Shown piece after piece: positions 53,841 through 62,135 of a stretch of DNA of 64,000 nt (position 1 is its first letter; every line of letters starts with the position of its first letter). The stretch is taken from assembly GCF_001570565.1 (NCBI RefSeq), contig NZ_BBXE01000028.1, positions 116,248-180,247 of the forward strand, written 5' to 3'. The position numbers and the translations under genes were made by a program. Origin of the DNA: Herbidospora yilanensis. Lineage in GTDB: Bacteria > Actinomycetota > Actinomycetes > Streptosporangiales > Streptosporangiaceae. The notes beneath the pieces are model-generated. The model was not told the DNA's origin. It did no database searches and worked only from the letters and a program-made list of their open reading frames with translations.

Positions 53841-54733
53841 CAGGCCTCCCTGCCGAGTTCGCCGGAGATCCGGGCGAGTTGTTCGAGCCGCTTCTCCAGC
53901 GGCGGGTGGGTGGCGAACAGGCTCGCCACGCTCTCCCGGTTGAGCGCGGGCGCGAAGTAGAACGCGTTGAACGACTGCGCCTCGCGCAGGTCGCGCGTCG
54001 GGATGCGGGCGATCTCGCCGGAGACCTTGGTCAGGGCGCTGGCCAGCGCGGACGGACGCTGGGTGAGATAGGCCCCGGCGCGGTCGGCGGCCAGTTCGCG
54101 GTAGCGCGACAACAACCGGGTCAGCACGAAGCTGACGCAGTAGACGATCGTGGAGACCAGCACGATGATCAGGCCGATCGGCAGGCCGCCCTGGTTGTCG
54201 CGGTTGCGGCCGAGGCCGGCGTACAGGGCGAACCGGGTCATCAGCCCGGCCACCACGCCGAGGAACGAGGCGATCGTCATGACCGCGACGTCGCGGTGGG
54301 CCACGTGGGACATCTCGTGGGCCAGGACGCCTTCGAGCTCGGGCGGGTCGAGCCGCCGGAGCAGGCCGGTCGTCACGCAGACGACGGAGTTCTTCTGGTT
54401 GCGCCCGGTCGCGAACGCGTTGGGCACGTCGCTGTCGGCGACGGCCACACGGGGCTTGGGCATGTCGGCCAGGGCGCTCAGGCGGTCGATCACGGCGTGG
54501 AGCTGCGGGGCCTCCTGCGGTGACACCTCTCTGCCGCCCATCGCGTACAACGCGATCTTGTCGGAGAAGAAGAACTGCACCAGCAGGAAGCCCGCGGCGA
54601 TGACCAGCACGACGACCGCCCGCGCCCCGACGGCGATGAGCACCGCCATGAACACGACATAGAGCAGGCCGAGCAGGAACATGGTCAGGACCATGCGGCG
54701 GGTCAGCCCGGAGTCGGGCCTGAACCGGGACAT
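53840..54733 (-). CDS. htpX: HtpX-type membrane zinc protease
   Basis: 297 residues. Two N-terminal helices (about 14-34, 38-56), zinc site HEMSH (His139, Glu140, His143) and third ligand Glu in YRELAADRAGAYLT, then two more helices between. Degrades damaged membrane proteins. Third gene of the psp unit, four bases after pspAA. Confidence 0.93.
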   Translation of the reverse strand: MSRFRPDSGLTRRMVLTMFLLGLLYVVFMAVLIAVGARAVVVLVIAAGFLLVQFFFSDKIALYAMGGREVSPQEAPQLHAVIDRLSALADMPKPRVAVADSDVPNAFATGRNQKNSVVCVTTGLLRRLDPPELEGVLAHEMSHVAHRDVAVMTIASFLGVVAGLMTRFALYAGLGRNRDNQGGLPIGLIIVLVSTIVYCVSFVLTRLLSRYRELAADRAGAYLTQRPSALASALTKVSGEIARIPTRDLREAQSFNAFYFAPALNRESVASLFATHPPLEKRLEQLARISGELGREA

Positions 54734-54737
54734 GGCG

Positions 54738-55016
54738 CTAACCCGGGATGAGCCCCTGGTCGCCCAGCATCTCCCGGACCTCGTCGATCGAGGCGTCCGC
54801 GGGGGGCAGAATCAGCTCAGACGGTTCAAGGGCATCGTCCGCGAGGGGCTTGCCGACATGGCGAACCTTGTCGAGAAGCGCGTGCAGCGCGGAACGGAAC
54901 GTGGTCTCGTCGTCGGCCTCGATGGCCGACTCGAGTTCGGTGTCGAGGTCGTTGAGCACGCCGAGATCGCCGTCGGCGATCTGGACCTGCCCCTCCCCCA
55001 TGATTCGGACGATCAC
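54738..55016 (-). CDS. pspAA: PspA-associated protein PspAA
   Basis: 92 residues from GTG. Matches the small PspAA family: MIVRIMGEGQVQIADGDLGVLNDLD, then acidic helices and a DQGLIPG end. Likely partner of PspA. Its GTG overlaps the pspA TAG by one base (TAGTG). Confidence 0.88.
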   Translation of the reverse strand: MIVRIMGEGQVQIADGDLGVLNDLDTELESAIEADDETTFRSALHALLDKVRHVGKPLADDALEPSELILPPADASIDEVREMLGDQGLIPG

Positions 55017-55810
55017 TACTGTGCCTCCCCCGGCTGACGGTATTGCTGGGTGTGCTGGGGCTGCGGCTGCGCGGCCGGCTGCCCCTGCTCGATGGCGCTC
55101 TTCGGCGCCGGGCCCTGCCCCAGCTCGGCCTTCATTCGGGCCAGCTCAAGCTCCACGTCGCCCCCGGCGCCCATGCGGTCGAGCTCCGACTGGATGTCGT
55201 CACGCTGTCCGGTGTAGTCGTCGAGCGCGCCGCTGGCCAGCAGCTCGTCGATGGCGCCCGCGCGGGCCTGCATCTGGGCCGTCTTGTCTTCGGCCCGCTG
55301 GATCGCCAGGCCGACGTCGCCCATCTCCTCGGAGATCCCGGAGAACGCCTCGTTGATCCGGGTCTGCGCCTCGGCGGCGGTGTAGGTGGCCTTGATCGTC
55401 TCCTTCCGGGTGCGGAAGGCGTCGACCTTGGACTGGAGGCGCTGGCTGGCGAGCGTCAGCTTCTCCTCTTCGCCCTGCAGGTTGTTGTACTGGATGCGCA
55501 GGTCGGCCACCTGGGCCTGGATCGCGGTGCGGCGCGAGAGTGCGTCGCGGGCCAGGTCTTCGCGCCCGGCGGCCAGGGCGCTCTTGGCCTGCGACTCACG
55601 CTTGGCGGCCTCGGCCTCGGCCTGGTTGATCTGCAATTCGACCCGCTTGCGGCTGGTCGCCACGTCGGCCACGCCGCGGCGCACCTTCTGGAGCAACTCG
55701 AGCTGGCGCTGATATGAGTAGTCCAGGGTTTCCCGCGGATCCTCCATCTTGTCCAGGGCCTTGTTGGCCTTGGACCTGAAGATCATGGAAAGTCTCTTCA
55801 TCACGCTCAT
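55016..55810 (-). CDS. pspA: PspA/IM30-family membrane-stress protein
   Basis: 264 residues. Nearly all coiled coil: MKRLSMIFRSKANKALDKMEDPRE (amphipathic helix alpha0), then long helices to about 215, with a Pro/Gln-rich tail (QPAAQPQPQ). Binds and stabilises damaged inner membrane, ESCRT-III-like. First gene of pspA-pspAA-htpX-pspAB. ATG 55810 chosen over 55801; AAGGGGA lies upstream. Confidence 0.93.
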   Translation of the reverse strand: MSVMKRLSMIFRSKANKALDKMEDPRETLDYSYQRQLELLQKVRRGVADVATSRKRVELQINQAEAEAAKRESQAKSALAAGREDLARDALSRRTAIQAQVADLRIQYNNLQGEEEKLTLASQRLQSKVDAFRTRKETIKATYTAAEAQTRINEAFSGISEEMGDVGLAIQRAEDKTAQMQARAGAIDELLASGALDDYTGQRDDIQSELDRMGAGGDVELELARMKAELGQGPAPKSAIEQGQPAAQPQPQHTQQYRQPGEAQ

Positions 55811-55874
55811 GCGCGTCGGCCGTCCCCTTCTTAGGTTGTGCGTGGGTGACCCCAGCCGTTTCAAGCCCCGCAAA

Positions 55875-55890
55875 GGCGGCCAAGGCCGCC
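55875..55890. other. Palindrome in the pspA leader
   Basis: GGCGGCCAAGGCCGCC, two 7-bp arms with a two-base centre, 65 bases upstream of the pspA start between it and the divergent DUF3043 gene. May be an operator or a leader hairpin; no regulator is identified. Confidence 0.35.
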
Positions 55891-55955
55891 TGGGTTCACC
55901 CTACGCATAACGCACGGGGGCGTCACTAAGTTGCACTCCCGGTACGCTGGACAAC

Positions 55956-56582
55956 GTGTTCCGACGTCGTACCCAGACCACCACGGACGCTACCCCCGTC
56001 CCTGATGTTGATCCTAAGCCTGTGACGACCCCGGCGAAGGGCCGTCCGACGCCGAAGCGCGCGGAGGCCCAGGGGCGCCGGCGGTCACCTGTCACCGCGC
56101 CGAAGAACCGCAAAGAGGCCTATCGCCAGGCCCGGGAGCGTGACCGTCTGCTCCGCGAGAAGGCCCGCGAGGGCATGATGCGCGGTGAAGACCGGTATCT
56201 CCCGGCCCGCGACCGCGGCCCGGTGAGGAAGTTCGCCCGCGACTTCGTCGACGCCCGGCGGCTCCCGGGGCAGTACTTCCTGCCCGCCGTGCTGGTCATC
56301 ATGCTGCTGTCGATGATCCCCTTCCCGATCGAGATCCGGCGCTGGGTGCTGACCGTCTACACGATGTCGCTGCCGGTGGTGCTGGTGCTCGTGGTGGGCA
56401 GCTCGTTCTACGTCGCGGGCAGGGTCAAGAAGCTCGCGGCCGCGAGGTTCCCCGACGAAGACCTGAAGGGCGTCGGCTTCTACGCCGCCATGCGGTCGTC
56501 GCAGATCCGGCGGCTGCGCTTCCCCAAGCCGACCGTCAAGCCTGGTGGCGACCCGGTTCCCGACAACTCCCCCAAGAAATAG
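55956..56582 (+). CDS. DUF3043 membrane protein
   Basis: 208 residues from GTG. A basic, disordered first 100 residues (KNRKEAYRQARERDRLLREKAREGMMRGE is the family signature, seen at 49-77), two membrane helices (LPAVLVIMLLSMIPFPI; TMSLPVVLVLVVGSSFYVAG), and a short tail. Conserved in actinobacteria, function unknown. Divergent from pspA. Confidence 0.9.
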   Translation: MFRRRTQTTTDATPVPDVDPKPVTTPAKGRPTPKRAEAQGRRRSPVTAPKNRKEAYRQARERDRLLREKAREGMMRGEDRYLPARDRGPVRKFARDFVDARRLPGQYFLPAVLVIMLLSMIPFPIEIRRWVLTVYTMSLPVVLVLVVGSSFYVAGRVKKLAAARFPDEDLKGVGFYAAMRSSQIRRLRFPKPTVKPGGDPVPDNSPKK

Positions 56583-56612
56583 AACTTCGTTCTGGTTGTC
56601 TAGAGTTGGCCC

Positions 56613-57617
56613 ATGGAATTCCGCCATTTGGGCCGAAGTGGCCTCGTCATCAGCGAGATCAGCTATGGCAACTGGATCACCCACGGCTCCCAGGTCGAGG
56701 AGGAGGCCGCCCGCGCTTGCGTGAAGGCCGCCCTCGACGAGGGCATCACGACCTTCGACACCGCCGACGTCTACGCGGGCACCCGCGCGGAGGAGGTGCT
56801 GGGACGCGCCCTCCAGGGCGTGCGCCGCGAGTCGCTGGAGATCTTCACGAAGGTCTACTGGCCGACCGGGCAGGGCCCCAACGACCGGGGCCTGTCGCGT
56901 AAGCACATCATGGAGTCGATCAACGGCTCCCTGCGCCGTCTGCAGACCGACTACGTCGACCTCTACCAGGCCCACCGCTACGACGTCGAGACCCCGCTCG
57001 AAGAGACGCTGCGGGCCTTCGACGACATCGTGCGGCAGGGCAAGGCGCTCTACATCGGCGTCAGCGAGTGGACCGCCGACCAGATCGCCGCCGCGCTGAA
57101 GATCGCCGACCAGATGGGCTTCGACCGCATCGTCTCCAACCAGCCCCAGTACTCCGCGTTGTGGCGGGTCATCGAGGGCGAGGTCGTGCCGCTGTCGGAG
57201 AAGGAGGGCATCGGCCAGATCGTGTTCTCGCCGATCGCCCAGGGGGTGCTGACCGGCAAGTACCTGCCCGGCCAGCCGCCGCCCGAGGGCTCGCGGGCGC
57301 TCGACCCGAGCGGCGGCAACTTCATCAAGCGCATGCTCGACGACGACCTGCTGACCCGCGTGCAGGAGCTGAAGCCGGTGGCCGCCGACCTGGGGCTGTC
57401 GATGGCCCAGTTCGCGGTGGCGTGGGTGCTGCAGAACCCCAACGTGTCGTCGGCGATCATCGGGGCCTCGCGGCCCGAGCAGGTGCGCGACAACGTCAAG
57501 GCGGCCGGGGTCAGGCTCGACGCCGAGGTCATGAAGAAGGTCGACGACATCCTCGGCCCGGTCGTCGTGCGCGACCCCTCTCTCACGAGTACCAACGCTC
57601 CCAAGAAACGCCCCTGA
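56613..57617 (+). CDS. Aldo/keto reductase (voltage-gated K+ channel beta-like)
   Basis: 334 residues. TIM-barrel AKR: FDTADVYAGTRAEEVLGRAL (catalytic Asp, Tyr), TKVYWPTG (Lys), YQAHRYD (His), NQPQYSALWR and GASRPEQVRDNV for NADPH. Reduces carbonyl compounds; the FRHLGRSGL start is the AKR hallmark. A strong terminator follows. Confidence 0.93.
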   Translation: MEFRHLGRSGLVISEISYGNWITHGSQVEEEAARACVKAALDEGITTFDTADVYAGTRAEEVLGRALQGVRRESLEIFTKVYWPTGQGPNDRGLSRKHIMESINGSLRRLQTDYVDLYQAHRYDVETPLEETLRAFDDIVRQGKALYIGVSEWTADQIAAALKIADQMGFDRIVSNQPQYSALWRVIEGEVVPLSEKEGIGQIVFSPIAQGVLTGKYLPGQPPPEGSRALDPSGGNFIKRMLDDDLLTRVQELKPVAADLGLSMAQFAVAWVLQNPNVSSAIIGASRPEQVRDNVKAAGVRLDAEVMKKVDDILGPVVVRDPSLTSTNAPKKRP

Positions 57618-57621
57618 AAAC

Positions 57622-57652
57622 AAAAGGCCCGCCATTACCGGCGGGCCTTTTT
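57622..57652. terminator. Rho-independent terminator
   Basis: Perfect 12-bp stem AAAAGGCCCGCC / GGCGGGCCTTTT with a six-base loop and further T, just after the AKR stop and touching the convergent small gene's stop. Confidence 0.92.
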
Positions 57653-57861
57653 CATTCCTGTGGGCGCAATGACATTCCCTGGTATTCAACCCGGTCGCCG
57701 TCGAGCAACGTCACCTGTTCGACACCGGCTTCCAGCAGGTCACGCCAGCTTTCGCCGAGCCACGACTCCGCGTCGGCCTGACTGGGAAATACCTCGCGCG
57801 ACAAATCGGCGGCGGATACCTCACCACCATTAGCGTTTTCATAACGCCAGCGCCATGTCAT
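57652..57861 (-). CDS. Small conserved protein
   Basis: 69 residues from ATG 57861 with AGGAG eight bases upstream: MTWRWRYENANGGEVSAADL, a helix QADAESWLGESWRDLLEAGV and VTLLDGDRVEYQGMSLRP. The pattern is a widespread small actinobacterial protein without a known function. The frame goes on upstream without a better start. Confidence 0.75.
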   Translation of the reverse strand: MTWRWRYENANGGEVSAADLSREVFPSQADAESWLGESWRDLLEAGVEQVTLLDGDRVEYQGMSLRPQE

Positions 57862-57978
57862 GCCTATGCTCCTGTTCGCGGCCGGTCGTTCCCTCAAGGG
57901 GAAATCCGAAGGGTGCCTGGGAACCCTATCTCCCCGAGATCTCCCCGAGCGTCATCACCCGAGCACGGAGGCCATTCC

Positions 57979-58635
57979 ATGCTGCCCTCACATCCGTACA
58001 AACCACTGATCCGCGTCATACTCGGCGCGGTGGCCCTGGCCGCGGTCTCGGCGTTCGCGCCCCAGCCCGGGCCCGACACCCCCCGCCAGTGGACCTTCTG
58101 GCAGAGCGACGGCCTGGCCTGGCTCGCGCCGGAGGCCGGCGCGGTGCCGGCCGACGGTTCGGTCATCGGCTGGCGCTTCGGCGTCTCCCCCGACGGCACC
58201 GGCACCGACTCGCCCCGCGAGGTCCCCGCCTTCGACGACGTCTGCGGCGGGCAGGCCGCCGCGTCGGGCCAGAAGCGCGTGGTCCTGGCGGTCGACTTCG
58301 GCGACGGCGAGGTCGACGCCTACCCCGGCGACACCCCGCCCCAGAGCACCGTGACCTGTGTCGTGGCCCCCTCGTCGGCGACGTCGCTCCAGTTGCTCTC
58401 CTCGGAGACGACCCGGCCGAGGGTCGACGACACCGGCAACGTGCTGGCCGTCAGCGGCTACCCCGCCAAGAACACCACGACGGGCCGGGAACTCCCGGTC
58501 AGCCAGGCCGCCGGTTCGCCCCCGGCCGCCGCTCCGGAGGAGGGCGGAACGCCCGTCCTGCTCCTCGCGGGCGGCGCGGTCGCGGTCGCGGCGGGTGTGG
58601 GCGTCTTCTTCCTCCTGCGCCGCCGGCCGAGCTGA
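57979..58635 (+). CDS. SCO2322-family secreted/anchored protein
   Basis: 218 residues. Signal sequence (IRVILGAVALAAVSAFA), a single beta-rich domain with WTFWQSDGLAW, GSVIGWRFGV and CVVAPSSATSLQ, then a Pro/Ala linker and a C-terminal membrane helix followed by RRRPS, i.e. a surface-anchored protein. Resembles the SCO2322 family, whose Streptomyces member sits in a cobalt ECF transporter locus (from memory). The neighbouring cobU-cobS supports a cobalt/cobalamin link (inference). Confidence 0.7.
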   Translation: MLPSHPYKPLIRVILGAVALAAVSAFAPQPGPDTPRQWTFWQSDGLAWLAPEAGAVPADGSVIGWRFGVSPDGTGTDSPREVPAFDDVCGGQAAASGQKRVVLAVDFGDGEVDAYPGDTPPQSTVTCVVAPSSATSLQLLSSETTRPRVDDTGNVLAVSGYPAKNTTTGRELPVSQAAGSPPAAAPEEGGTPVLLLAGGAVAVAAGVGVFFLLRRRPS

Positions 58636-58669
58636 AACCCGTTCCCCCAGCGCCGAGCCCGCGCACGGC

Positions 58670-58707
58670 GACCGCCGCCCGGCCCTTTAGGGTTTCGGGC
58701 GGCGGTC
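58670..58707 (+). terminator. Hairpin terminator before cobU
   Basis: Perfect 12-bp stem GACCGCCGCCCG / CGGGCGGCGGTC with a 14-base loop, between the SCO2322-like gene and cobU. Confidence 0.8.
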
Positions 58708-58756
58708 TCCTTGCTGGACGGGTTCCGCCGGCCGGAGGCAACGAGGGGAGACGGGG

Positions 58757-59728
58757 TTGAAGGTCGAGCTGACCGGGACCGGCGGGCCCGGGGGGTGGCC
58801 GTCCGACGGGTGCGCGTCGTGCCGGTCGGTGCGGCGGGAGCGCGCGCCCCTGTCGGTGGTCGTCGACGACAACGCCCCCCTCGACGGCTACGAGCTGGCC
58901 CGGACCGACGACGGCGACATCGTCGTGGGGCCCGACGGGGGCAGTCTGCTGTTCGCCGACGGGCCCGGCGGAACGGGTCCGGGGCCGGCGTTCGACCTGG
59001 TGCTGATCGATCTGCTCGACGACCCCTTCCGGCTCGGCGCGCTGCGCGGACGCGGGCTGGTCAACCGGGCGACGCGGGTGGTGGCCGTGGGGCTCGACCA
59101 CCGGGTCCGGTCCGAGGCCGAGCTCGATCGGCGGCTGGCCTACTGGGGCGCCGTCCAGGTGCCCGACGGGGCGGTGCTGGAGACCTCCGACCGCGCGGCC
59201 CACGACCCGGCCGGCCCGCACCGGACGATCGTGCTGGGCGGGACCCGCTCCGGGAAGTCGGAGGAGGCGGAGATGCGGCTCGCCGGGGAACCCGACGTCC
59301 TCTACGTCGCCACCGGCGACGCCGACGGAGACGCCGCCTGGGCCGGCCGGATCGCCGCCCACCGGAACCGGCGGCCGGCCCACTGGCGGACCCGGGAGAC
59401 CCGCGACCTGGAAGACGTGCTGGCCGCCGAGACCGGTTCGGTGCTGATCGACGGGCTCGGCACCTGGCTGGCGGGCGTCTTCGACGACCTCGGCGCCTGG
59501 GACGACCCCGGCCGGGTCCGCGGCTCCTGCGACGGGCTGGTCGCGGCCTGGCGGCGCACCCGGGCCCGGGTCGTCCTGGTCAGCGACGAGGTGGGGCTGG
59601 GCGTGATCCCCGGCCACGCCTCGGGACGGATCTTCCGCGACGCGCTCGGCGACCTGAACCGCCGCCTCGCCGACGAGTCGGAGGAGGCGGTCCTGGTCGT
59701 CGCGGGCCGCGTCACCCCGCTGCCGTGA
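58757..59728 (+). CDS. cobU: Adenosylcobinamide kinase/guanylyltransferase with extra N-terminal domain
   Basis: 323 residues from TTG (GAGGGGAGA upstream). The C-terminal 170 residues are CobU: P-loop GGTRSGKS, YVATGDAD, W..RE segment HWRTRETRDLEDVL, and VSDEVGLGVIPGHASG. Phosphorylates and guanylylates adenosylcobinamide for vitamin B12. The N-terminal 150 residues (VELTGTGGPGGWPSDGCASC) look like the start of a PhnP/metallo-beta-lactamase fold, but no HxHxDH metal motif is present, so it is degenerate. Coupled to cobS by GTGA. Confidence 0.9.
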   Translation: MKVELTGTGGPGGWPSDGCASCRSVRRERAPLSVVVDDNAPLDGYELARTDDGDIVVGPDGGSLLFADGPGGTGPGPAFDLVLIDLLDDPFRLGALRGRGLVNRATRVVAVGLDHRVRSEAELDRRLAYWGAVQVPDGAVLETSDRAAHDPAGPHRTIVLGGTRSGKSEEAEMRLAGEPDVLYVATGDADGDAAWAGRIAAHRNRRPAHWRTRETRDLEDVLAAETGSVLIDGLGTWLAGVFDDLGAWDDPGRVRGSCDGLVAAWRRTRARVVLVSDEVGLGVIPGHASGRIFRDALGDLNRRLADESEEAVLVVAGRVTPLP

Positions 59729-60504
59729 ACCCGTCTCCGGTGCGGGAGTGGGCGAACGCCTGGTGGCTGGCCGTCTCGCTGCTGAGCGTGCTGCCGGTGC
59801 CGCGGCATCCGGCGGTCGACGCGCGCGTCGCCGGGCGGGCGATGGTGCTCGGGCCGCTCGTCGGGGTGCTGCTCGGGGTGGTCGCGGCGCTCGTCTTCCG
59901 GGGGGCCTCCTGGCTGGGGCTCGGGGACACGACGGCGGCGCTGCTCGCCGTCGGGACGCTGGCGCTGCTGACGCGGGCGCTGCACCTCGACGGGCTCGCC
60001 GACCTGGCCGACGGGCTCGGCAGCCGCAAGAGCGCGCCCGAGGCGCTGGCGATCATGAAACGGTCCGACATCGGGCCGTTCGGGGTGGTCGCGCTGATCT
60101 TCTGTGTGGGGCTCCAGGTCAGCGCGCTGAGTCAGGTGGGGCCCCATGCCCTGTGGGCGTTGCCCGTGGCCGTGGCGACCGGAAGGCTGGCCGTCACGTG
60201 GGCGTGCACGCCCCGTTTCCGGGCAGCGAGAGAGGAGGGGCTGGGCAGCCTCGTCGCGGGAACAGTGCGGGTGCCGCAGGCGTTGGCGTCTACTGGCACC
60301 TTGGCGATCGTCGCTATGATCGCGTTTCGCGACGTTCCGGTGCTGGTCAGCGCGGTGCCAATCGGGCTGGCCGTCGCCTGGGTCATCCTCGCCACCGCCG
60401 TCGGGCGGCTCGGGGGGATCACGGGGGATGTGCTCGGGGCGCTCGCCGAGGTCGCGACCGCGGCGTGCTTGCTCGCCAGTGCGGTGACGTTCACCGACCT
60501 GTAA
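59725..60504 (+). CDS. cobS: Cobalamin-5'-phosphate synthase
   Basis: 259 residues, about seven membrane helices. The signature HLDGLADLADGLG with its acidic residues is present, as are RSDIGPFGVVAL and TPRFR. Joins adenosylcobinamide-GDP and alpha-ribazole in the membrane. GTG overlaps cobU (GTGA). cobT is not in this stretch. Confidence 0.94.
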   Translation: MNPSPVREWANAWWLAVSLLSVLPVPRHPAVDARVAGRAMVLGPLVGVLLGVVAALVFRGASWLGLGDTTAALLAVGTLALLTRALHLDGLADLADGLGSRKSAPEALAIMKRSDIGPFGVVALIFCVGLQVSALSQVGPHALWALPVAVATGRLAVTWACTPRFRAAREEGLGSLVAGTVRVPQALASTGTLAIVAMIAFRDVPVLVSAVPIGLAVAWVILATAVGRLGGITGDVLGALAEVATAACLLASAVTFTDL

Positions 60505-60541
60505 ACATCCCCCAACCTATTGGTAGGACGAACCCGAGTTT

Positions 60542-62068
60542 ATGAGTACGGAGAAAGCACAGCTAGCATCGGCTCACGTGACCACAGTGCGCGTCAATGC
60601 ATCTGACACGGTCTCCATAGAGACCGATGCCCTCGTAATCGGCATCCACGCCACCCCGCAGGGCCCACAGGCCGCGGCCGGGGCCGCCGGGCTCGACCGG
60701 GCCCTCGGCGGACGGCTCGCCGCCACGCTGACCGCGATGGGCTTCGCGGGCAAGCCCGAGGAGATCGCCAAGTTCCCCACGTTCGGCGCGATCCCGGCGC
60801 CGCTCGTCGTGGCGGTGGGGCTCGGCGCCCCGCCCGCCGACGGCGAGTCCCTGGAACTGGAGACCCTCCGCCGGGCCGCGGGCGCCGCCGCGCGCGCGCT
60901 GGCCGGAACGGCGTCGGCCGCCGTCGCGCTGCCCGCCACCACGACCGAAGAGGCCGAGGCGGTGGCCATCGGCAGCCTCCTGGGGGCCTACGTCTTCAGC
61001 CGCTACCAGACCAACGGGCAGCAGAAGGCGCCGCTGGCCGAGGTGGAGTTGGTCACCTCCGCCCCCGAGGCCGAGAGCGCGGTCCGACGCGCCGCCACGC
61101 TGGCCGACTCGGTCACCCTCGTCCGCGACCTGGTCAACACCCCGCCGTCCGATCTGTGGCCGGCCCGGTTCGCCGAGATCGCCGAGGAGATCGGCGGCAA
61201 GAACGGGCTGACCGTCGAGGTGCTCGACGAGATCGCGCTGAAGGAGAACGGCTACGGCGGCATCGTCGGCGTGGGCCAGGGCTCGTCCCGGCCGCCGCGG
61301 CTGGTCCGGGTGGCCTACTCCCACCCGCAGGCCGCCAAGACGCTCGCGTTCGTCGGCAAGGGAATCACGTTCGACTCCGGCGGGTTGTCACTCAAGCCGT
61401 CCGCGTCGATGGACTGGATGAAGTCCGACATGGGCGGCGCGGCCGCCGTGCTCGGAGCCCTGCTGGCGGTCGCCCGCCTCGGGCTCCACGTCAACGCCGT
61501 CGGCTACCTGTGCCTGGCCGAGAACATGCCCTCGGGCACCGCCCAGCGGCCCTCCGACGTGCTGCACACCTACAGCGGCAAGACCGTCGAGGTCCTCGAC
61601 ACCGACGCGGAGGGACGCCTGGTGCTCATCGACGGCATCGCCCGCGCCGCCGAGGACTCGCCCGACCTGATCGTCGACGTCGCCACGCTGACCGGCGCCC
61701 AGATCGTCGCCCTCGGGTGGCGTACCGCCGGGGTCATGGCCAACGACGACGACCTGCGCGGCGCCGTGGTCGAGCTGGCCGGGGCGCAGGGCGAGAGCGT
61801 GTGGGGCATGCCCCTGCCCGCCGAGCTGCGCAAGGGGCTCGACTCGCAGGTGGCCGACATCGCCAACCTCCACCCGGAGCGGTGGGGCGGCATGCTGGCG
61901 GCGGGCGTGTTCCTGCGCGAGTTCGTCCCCGACGGGGTTGACTGGGCCCACATCGACATGGCGGGACCTGCCTTCAACAAGGGCGAGCCCCACGGTTACA
62001 CCCCCAAGGGCGGCACCGGAGCCATCACCCGCACGCTCGTCGCCATCGCCGAGCGCTATGCGGGCTGA
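60542..62068 (+). CDS. pepA: Leucyl aminopeptidase (M17)
   Basis: 508 residues. N-terminal macro-like regulatory domain (about 20-180), C-terminal catalytic domain: VGKGITFDSGGLSLKP (metal Lys, Asp), MKSDMGGAAAVLGA, and DTDAEGRLVLIDG (metal Asp, Glu, catalytic Arg). Removes N-terminal residues from peptides, hexameric. Later GTG starts (60578) are possible. Confidence 0.95.
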   Translation: MSTEKAQLASAHVTTVRVNASDTVSIETDALVIGIHATPQGPQAAAGAAGLDRALGGRLAATLTAMGFAGKPEEIAKFPTFGAIPAPLVVAVGLGAPPADGESLELETLRRAAGAAARALAGTASAAVALPATTTEEAEAVAIGSLLGAYVFSRYQTNGQQKAPLAEVELVTSAPEAESAVRRAATLADSVTLVRDLVNTPPSDLWPARFAEIAEEIGGKNGLTVEVLDEIALKENGYGGIVGVGQGSSRPPRLVRVAYSHPQAAKTLAFVGKGITFDSGGLSLKPSASMDWMKSDMGGAAAVLGALLAVARLGLHVNAVGYLCLAENMPSGTAQRPSDVLHTYSGKTVEVLDTDAEGRLVLIDGIARAAEDSPDLIVDVATLTGAQIVALGWRTAGVMANDDDLRGAVVELAGAQGESVWGMPLPAELRKGLDSQVADIANLHPERWGGMLAAGVFLREFVPDGVDWAHIDMAGPAFNKGEPHGYTPKGGTGAITRTLVAIAERYAG

Positions 62069-62135
62069 GCGCACGATCATCCAAGACAAGTGAAAAGATG
62101 CCGTACCACGGCAGTATTCATTAGGGAGCTTTCCA

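Noticed and set aside
57862..58756. Cobalamin riboswitch before the SCO2322-like gene or cobU
   Set aside because: The conserved B12-box pattern was not found in either leader.
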